Position numbers and translations under genes: made by a program
Origin: Micromonospora pisi
Lineage (GTDB): Bacteria; Actinomycetota; Actinomycetes; Mycobacteriales; Micromonosporaceae
Reading direction: 5' to 3'
Assembly (NCBI RefSeq): GCF_003633685.1
Contig: NZ_RBKT01000001.1
Span: 5,146,001 to 5,210,000, forward strand
DNA length: 64,000 nucleotides
Part shown: positions 60,082-64,000 of the stretch, in pieces
Layout: every line of letters begins with the position of its first letter
Position numbering within the stretch: the stretch's first letter is position 1
Notes under the pieces: model-generated
Told to the model about the DNA's origin: nothing
Seen by the model: the letters and a program-made list of their open reading frames with translations, nothing else
The model's database searches: none

Positions 60082-62651
60082 CGCAGCACCCCATCGCTCG
60101 TGGTCGGCAGGCCCGTACGGCCGGTCGTCGGCAGGCCGAGCACCACCGGTTGACGCCTGGTGGTCGACGGGACCGGTTGGCCCCGTTCCACCTCGAAACT
60201 GATCGAGGGGTCGGGTGTGTCCGGCGCGTTGACGAAGGAGGTGAACCGGCGCAGTCGCTCCGGGTCGTCGAGGGTGGCCCGCCACTCGTCGGCGTAGTCG
60301 GCCACGTGCCGGGCCATCGCCGCGTCGAGTTCCGCGCAGAGCCCGAGACTGTCGTCGACGATGACCGACCGGAGGTGCTCCAGGCCGCCGTCCATCGCCT
60401 CCAGCCAACCGGCGGTGCGTTGCAACCGGTCGGCGGTGCGGATGTAGAACATCAGGTACCGGTCGAGGTAGCGGACCAGTTCCTCGGTGGTGAGGTCGGT
60501 GGCGAAGAGTTCCGCGTGCCGGGGCCGGAACCCGCCGTTGCCGCCGAGGTAGAGGTTCCAGCCCTGGTCGGTGGCGATGATGCCGAAGTCCTTGCTGCGT
60601 GCCTCGGCGCACTCGCGGGCGCAGCCGGAGACCGCGGACTTGAGCTTGTGGGGCGCGCGCAGCCCCCGGTAACGCAGTTCGAGGGCGATCGCCAGCCCGA
60701 CCGAGTCCTGTACCCCGTACCGGCACCAGGTGGAGCCGACGCAGGACTTCACCGTACGCAGCGCCTTGCCGTAGGCATGGCCGGACTCGAAGCCGGCGTC
60801 GACCAGTCGCCGCCAGATGCGTGGCAGCTGCTCGACCCGGGCGCCGAACAGGTCGATCCGCTGCCCTCCGGTGATCTTCGTGTAGAGGTTGAAGTCCCGC
60901 GCCACCTCGCCGATCACGATCAGCTTCTCCGGGGTTATCTCACCGCCGGGGATCCGGGGCACCACCGAATAGGTCCCGTCGCGCTGGATGTTGGCCAGGA
61001 AGTGGTCGTTGGTGTCCTGGAGCGCCGCCTGCTCCCCGTCGAGCACGTAACCACTGCCGAGCGAGGCGAGGATCGAGGCGACCACCGGCTTGCAGATGTC
61101 GCAGCCACGTCCCCGGCCGTGCTCCGCGACGAGCTGGGAGAAGGTCCGGATGCCACGGACCCGGACCAGGTCGAAGAGCTCCTGTCGGCTCTGGTCGAAG
61201 TGTTCGCAGAGCGCCTTGGACAGCCGTACGCCGGAGACGGCGAGCAGCTGCTTGAGCATCGGTACGCAGGAGCCACAGCTCGTACCGGCGCGGGTGCACG
61301 CCTTCAGCCCCGGTACGTCGGCACAGCCGTCGCCGATCGCGGCCACGATCTGGTCCTTGGTCACCGCGTTGCAGGAGCAGACCTGCGCACCACCGGGAAG
61401 GGCACCGATGCCGGCTCCCGCGCCACCACCGTCGCCGGCCGGGGCGAGCAGTGCCAGTGGGGGACCGGGCAGCGGACCACCGACACTGGCCCGCAGCGTC
61501 GGGTAGGCCGAGGCGTCACCGACCAGCACCCCGCCGAGCAGGGTTCGGGCGTCGTCGGAGAGGACCAGCTTGGCGTAGCTGCGGGTGGCCGGGTCGGTCC
61601 AGGTGACGTCGAGGCTGCCGGGGGTGGTGCCGTGCGCGTCACCGAACGACGCCACGTCGACCCCGAGCAGCTTGAGCTTGGTGGCGGTGTCCGCGCCGGG
61701 GAAGGTGGCCGTACCGCCGAGCAGTTGGTCGGCGACCACCTCGGCCATCGCGTACCCGGGGGCGACCAGGCCGTAGCAGACACCGTCGACCGCGGCGCAT
61801 TCACCGATCGCCCAGATCCGTGCGTCGTCGCTGCGGCAGTTCTGGTCCACCTGGACGCCGCCGCGCGCGCCGATGGCGAGCCCGGCGTCGCGGGCCAGTT
61901 CGTCGCGGGGCCGGATGCCGGCGGCGACCACCACCAGGTCGGTGGTGACCGTCTCGCCGGAGCCGAGCACCAGTTCGCCCACGCCGCCGTCGGGTCCGGG
62001 GCGGATCGCGGTGGTGGCGGTGCCGAGGTGCAGTTCGACCCCGAGGTCGTCGACGTAGCGGCGGAGCATGGCACCGCCGGCCTCGTCCACCTGCACCGGC
62101 ATCAGCCGGGGCGCGAACTCCACCAGGTGGGTGTCGAGCCCGAGCAGCCGCAGCGCGTTCACCGCCTCCAGGCCCAGCAGGCCGCCACCGATCACCGTGC
62201 CGACCCGCCGGCCTCGGGCGTGGTCGCGGATCGCGTCCAGGTCGTCCAGGGTGCGGTAGACGAAGACCCCGTGCCGCAGCCCGCCGGCACCGTCCGGCCC
62301 GGTGGCGCCGTCGATCGGCGGCACGAACGGGTACGACCCGGTCGCCAGCACCAGGGCGTCGTACGGGTACTCGCCCGTCTCGGTGCGTACCACCCGCCGA
62401 TCGCGGTCGATCGCGAGCACCGGTTCGCCGAGCCGTTGGTCCACCCCCTCGTCCGGGGTGTGCAGGCTGAGTTCCTCGGCGCTGACCCCGTCCAGGTACG
62501 CCGAGAGCCGGACCCGGTCGTACGCCGGTCGGCTCTCCTCCGCGAGCACGGTGACCTGCCACCGTGCTCGACTGTCGCGGGTCCGCAGCGCCTCGACGAA
62601 GCGCTGGCCGACCATTCCGTTGCCGACGACGACAAGCCTGTTGCCGTTCAC
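60078..62651 (-). CDS. nirB: Nitrite reductase large subunit NirB
   Basis: NirB reduces nitrite to ammonium with NAD(P)H in the cytoplasm. The 857-residue product has an FAD/NAD-binding part (about 1-400, VVVGNGMVGQRFVEAL) and a BFD-type [2Fe-2S] motif (CSCNAVTKDQIV near 422; CGSCVPML). The C-terminal siroheme/[4Fe-4S] part has KSCVGSTWCRYG near 635 and SGCARECAEA near 675 as cluster ligands. GTG start at 62651 overlaps the upstream gene's stop. Confidence 0.96.
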   Translation of the reverse strand: MNGNRLVVVGNGMVGQRFVEALRTRDSRARWQVTVLAEESRPAYDRVRLSAYLDGVSAEELSLHTPDEGVDQRLGEPVLAIDRDRRVVRTETGEYPYDALVLATGSYPFVPPIDGATGPDGAGGLRHGVFVYRTLDDLDAIRDHARGRRVGTVIGGGLLGLEAVNALRLLGLDTHLVEFAPRLMPVQVDEAGGAMLRRYVDDLGVELHLGTATTAIRPGPDGGVGELVLGSGETVTTDLVVVAAGIRPRDELARDAGLAIGARGGVQVDQNCRSDDARIWAIGECAAVDGVCYGLVAPGYAMAEVVADQLLGGTATFPGADTATKLKLLGVDVASFGDAHGTTPGSLDVTWTDPATRSYAKLVLSDDARTLLGGVLVGDASAYPTLRASVGGPLPGPPLALLAPAGDGGGAGAGIGALPGGAQVCSCNAVTKDQIVAAIGDGCADVPGLKACTRAGTSCGSCVPMLKQLLAVSGVRLSKALCEHFDQSRQELFDLVRVRGIRTFSQLVAEHGRGRGCDICKPVVASILASLGSGYVLDGEQAALQDTNDHFLANIQRDGTYSVVPRIPGGEITPEKLIVIGEVARDFNLYTKITGGQRIDLFGARVEQLPRIWRRLVDAGFESGHAYGKALRTVKSCVGSTWCRYGVQDSVGLAIALELRYRGLRAPHKLKSAVSGCARECAEARSKDFGIIATDQGWNLYLGGNGGFRPRHAELFATDLTTEELVRYLDRYLMFYIRTADRLQRTAGWLEAMDGGLEHLRSVIVDDSLGLCAELDAAMARHVADYADEWRATLDDPERLRRFTSFVNAPDTPDPSISFEVERGQPVPSTTRRQPVVLGLPTTGRTGLPTTSDGVLR

Positions 62652-64000
62652 CCTGTCACCTCCGCGGAGTCGACCGTGGACAACCAGTTGACGATTCCCT
62701 CGACCGCGTCCCGGCAGCTTCCGCAGCCGGTGGTGGCCCGGGTCGCGGCGACCACCTCGGCCACCGAGCGGGCGCCCGCCCGCCAGCACCGGACCAGCGC
62801 CCCCTTGGGGACGGTGTTGCACTGGCAGACGGTGGCCGCGTCCGGCATCAGCGCCGGGGATTCGACCGGGGTGGCGGACTGGCCGCCGAGCGCCCGGCCG
62901 AGCAGCAGCGACCGGCGGTCGCTCGGCACCGGTGTGCCCCGGTCGAAGAGCTGGATGACGGTGCCGACGGCCGGGTTGTCGCCGAGCATGATCGCCCCGG
63001 TGAGTCGTTCGTGGACGATCCGGAGCCGGGCGTACGTGCCCCGGGCCGGGTCGGTGAAGCTCAGCTCCTCCACCGCCGGTTGGGCGGCGTCGGTGGGGGT
63101 CAGGTCTCCCATCGCGGCGAGGTCGATGCCGGCCGCCTTGAGCCGGGTCACCGGTGCCTGTGGCCGGTACCGGGCCTGCGGGTCGTCGCCGGTCAGCACC
63201 TGGGCCAGCACCCGGGCCTGTGCCCAGGCGGGGGCGACCAGCCCGGTGAGCTGCCCCTCGTGCTGGGCACAGTCGCCGATCGCCCAGATGCGCGGGTCGC
63301 TGGTGCGCAGCCGGTCGTCGACCACGATGCCGCGTTCCACCACCAGCCCGGCGGCCCGGGCCAGCCCGGTCTCCGGTCGTACGCCGCAGGCCAGCACCAG
63401 CAGGTCGGCGGTGAGCCGATCGCCGGTGGCGAGGGTGAGGGTGACCCGGTCGGGTTCGGCGTCGACCGCGGTCGCGCTGGTGTCGAGGTGGCTGGTGACG
63501 CCGAGCCCGGCGAGGGTCCGGGCGAGCACCGCGCCGGCGGCCGGGTCGAGTTGGCGTTCCATCAGGTGCCCGACCGGGTGCACCACCCGTACGTCGAGGC
63601 CGCGGGCGGCGAGGCCACGGGCGGCTTCGAGGCCGAGCAGGCCGCCGCCGAGGACCAGTGCGGTCCGCGCGCCGGTGGCGGCGTCGACGATCCGCCGGCA
63701 GTCGTCGAGGGTACGGAAGGCGACCACCCGCCGCGGCAGCCGTTCCGGGTCGGGTGTGGTCTGTCGGTCGGGTACGAGTCCGGGCAGCGGCGGTACCAGG
63801 GCTCGGCTGCCGGTGGCGAGCACGAGGTGGTCGTACTCGATGATGTCCTGCCGGTCGGTGGTGACCGTCGCGGCGGCCGGGTCGACGGCGGTGACCGCGA
63901 CCCCGGGCCGGATGTCCACCCCGTGTCCGGCGGCTTCGGTGAGCTCCACCTGCGTCTCGTCGATCTTGCCGGCGAGCAGGTTCGACAGCATGATCCGGTT
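62648..64000 (-). CDS. FAD/NAD(P)-binding oxidoreductase with BFD domain, partial
   Basis: The start lies beyond the window: the frame is open to its end, and the first visible residues NRIMLSNLLAGKIDE are usually about 45 residues into such proteins. The visible 450 residues have a second dinucleotide fold (TALVLGGGLLGLEAARGLAARG), the IWAIGDCAQHEGQLTGLVAP FAD motif and, at the C-terminus, a BFD-type cluster (CQCN near the start; CGSC). It resembles NirB's first half and the NasB-like electron-transfer subunits of assimilatory nitrate reductase. Four-base overlap with nirB. Confidence 0.87.
   Translation of the reverse strand, partial: NRIMLSNLLAGKIDETQVELTEAAGHGVDIRPGVAVTAVDPAAATVTTDRQDIIEYDHLVLATGSRALVPPLPGLVPDRQTTPDPERLPRRVVAFRTLDDCRRIVDAATGARTALVLGGGLLGLEAARGLAARGLDVRVVHPVGHLMERQLDPAAGAVLARTLAGLGVTSHLDTSATAVDAEPDRVTLTLATGDRLTADLLVLACGVRPETGLARAAGLVVERGIVVDDRLRTSDPRIWAIGDCAQHEGQLTGLVAPAWAQARVLAQVLTGDDPQARYRPQAPVTRLKAAGIDLAAMGDLTPTDAAQPAVEELSFTDPARGTYARLRIVHERLTGAIMLGDNPAVGTVIQLFDRGTPVPSDRRSLLLGRALGGQSATPVESPALMPDAATVCQCNTVPKGALVRCWRAGARSVAEVVAATRATTGCGSCRDAVEGIVNWLSTVDSAEVTG

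Overview
The window is a GC-rich actinobacterial chromosome segment. The codon use, frequent GTG starts, four-base gene overlaps, a conservon, an XRE/DUF397 pair and FIMAH/ThuA secreted proteins all point to the Actinomycetia. I infer a member of the Micromonosporaceae, but no single sequence proves the genus. No tRNA, rRNA, CRISPR array, insertion sequence or prophage was seen.

From 1 to about 23.7 kb lies the str-S10-spc-alpha ribosomal superoperon, all on the + strand: rpsL-rpsG-fusA-tuf, rpsJ to rpsQ, rplN to rplO, secY-adk-map, then infA-rpmJ-rpsM-rpsK-rpsD-rpoA-rplQ-truA. Strong hairpins after tuf, rplO, adk and rplQ break it into transcription units. A decayed DUF1707 gene sits between map and infA.

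From 23.7 to 37 kb there is an accessory stretch. It holds a Pro-rich membrane protein with an apparent frameshift, an RsmC-like methyltransferase, an ABC-F ATPase and an aldo/keto reductase. Next come a three-gene minus-strand cluster (secreted protein, XRE regulator, DUF397 protein) and a 1,938-residue secreted protein joining ThuA, a PQQ-type sugar dehydrogenase fold, PKD, CBM6-like and FIMAH modules.

From 37.1 to 43.3 kb is a complete thiamine operon behind a TPP riboswitch: thiE, thiO, thiS, thiG, a TenI-like gene, thiD and thiC. It would make the thiazole and pyrimidine halves and join them. A repeat-rich eight-helix membrane protein follows on the minus strand.

From 46.2 to 58.5 kb two paralogous NMT1/SsuA-type ABC import modules flank other genes. 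The first has an ATPase co-translated with an LLM oxidoreductase, divergent from a substrate-binding protein and permease. The second has only a binding protein and permease. Between them lie an orphan Leu-type binding lipoprotein and a four-gene conservon (sensor kinase, roadblock, DUF742, GTPase).

The last 5.4 kb (minus strand) is a nitrite/nitrate assimilation operon: a BFD-containing flavoprotein cut by the window end, nirB, nirD and an NnaR-like HemD-winged-helix regulator.
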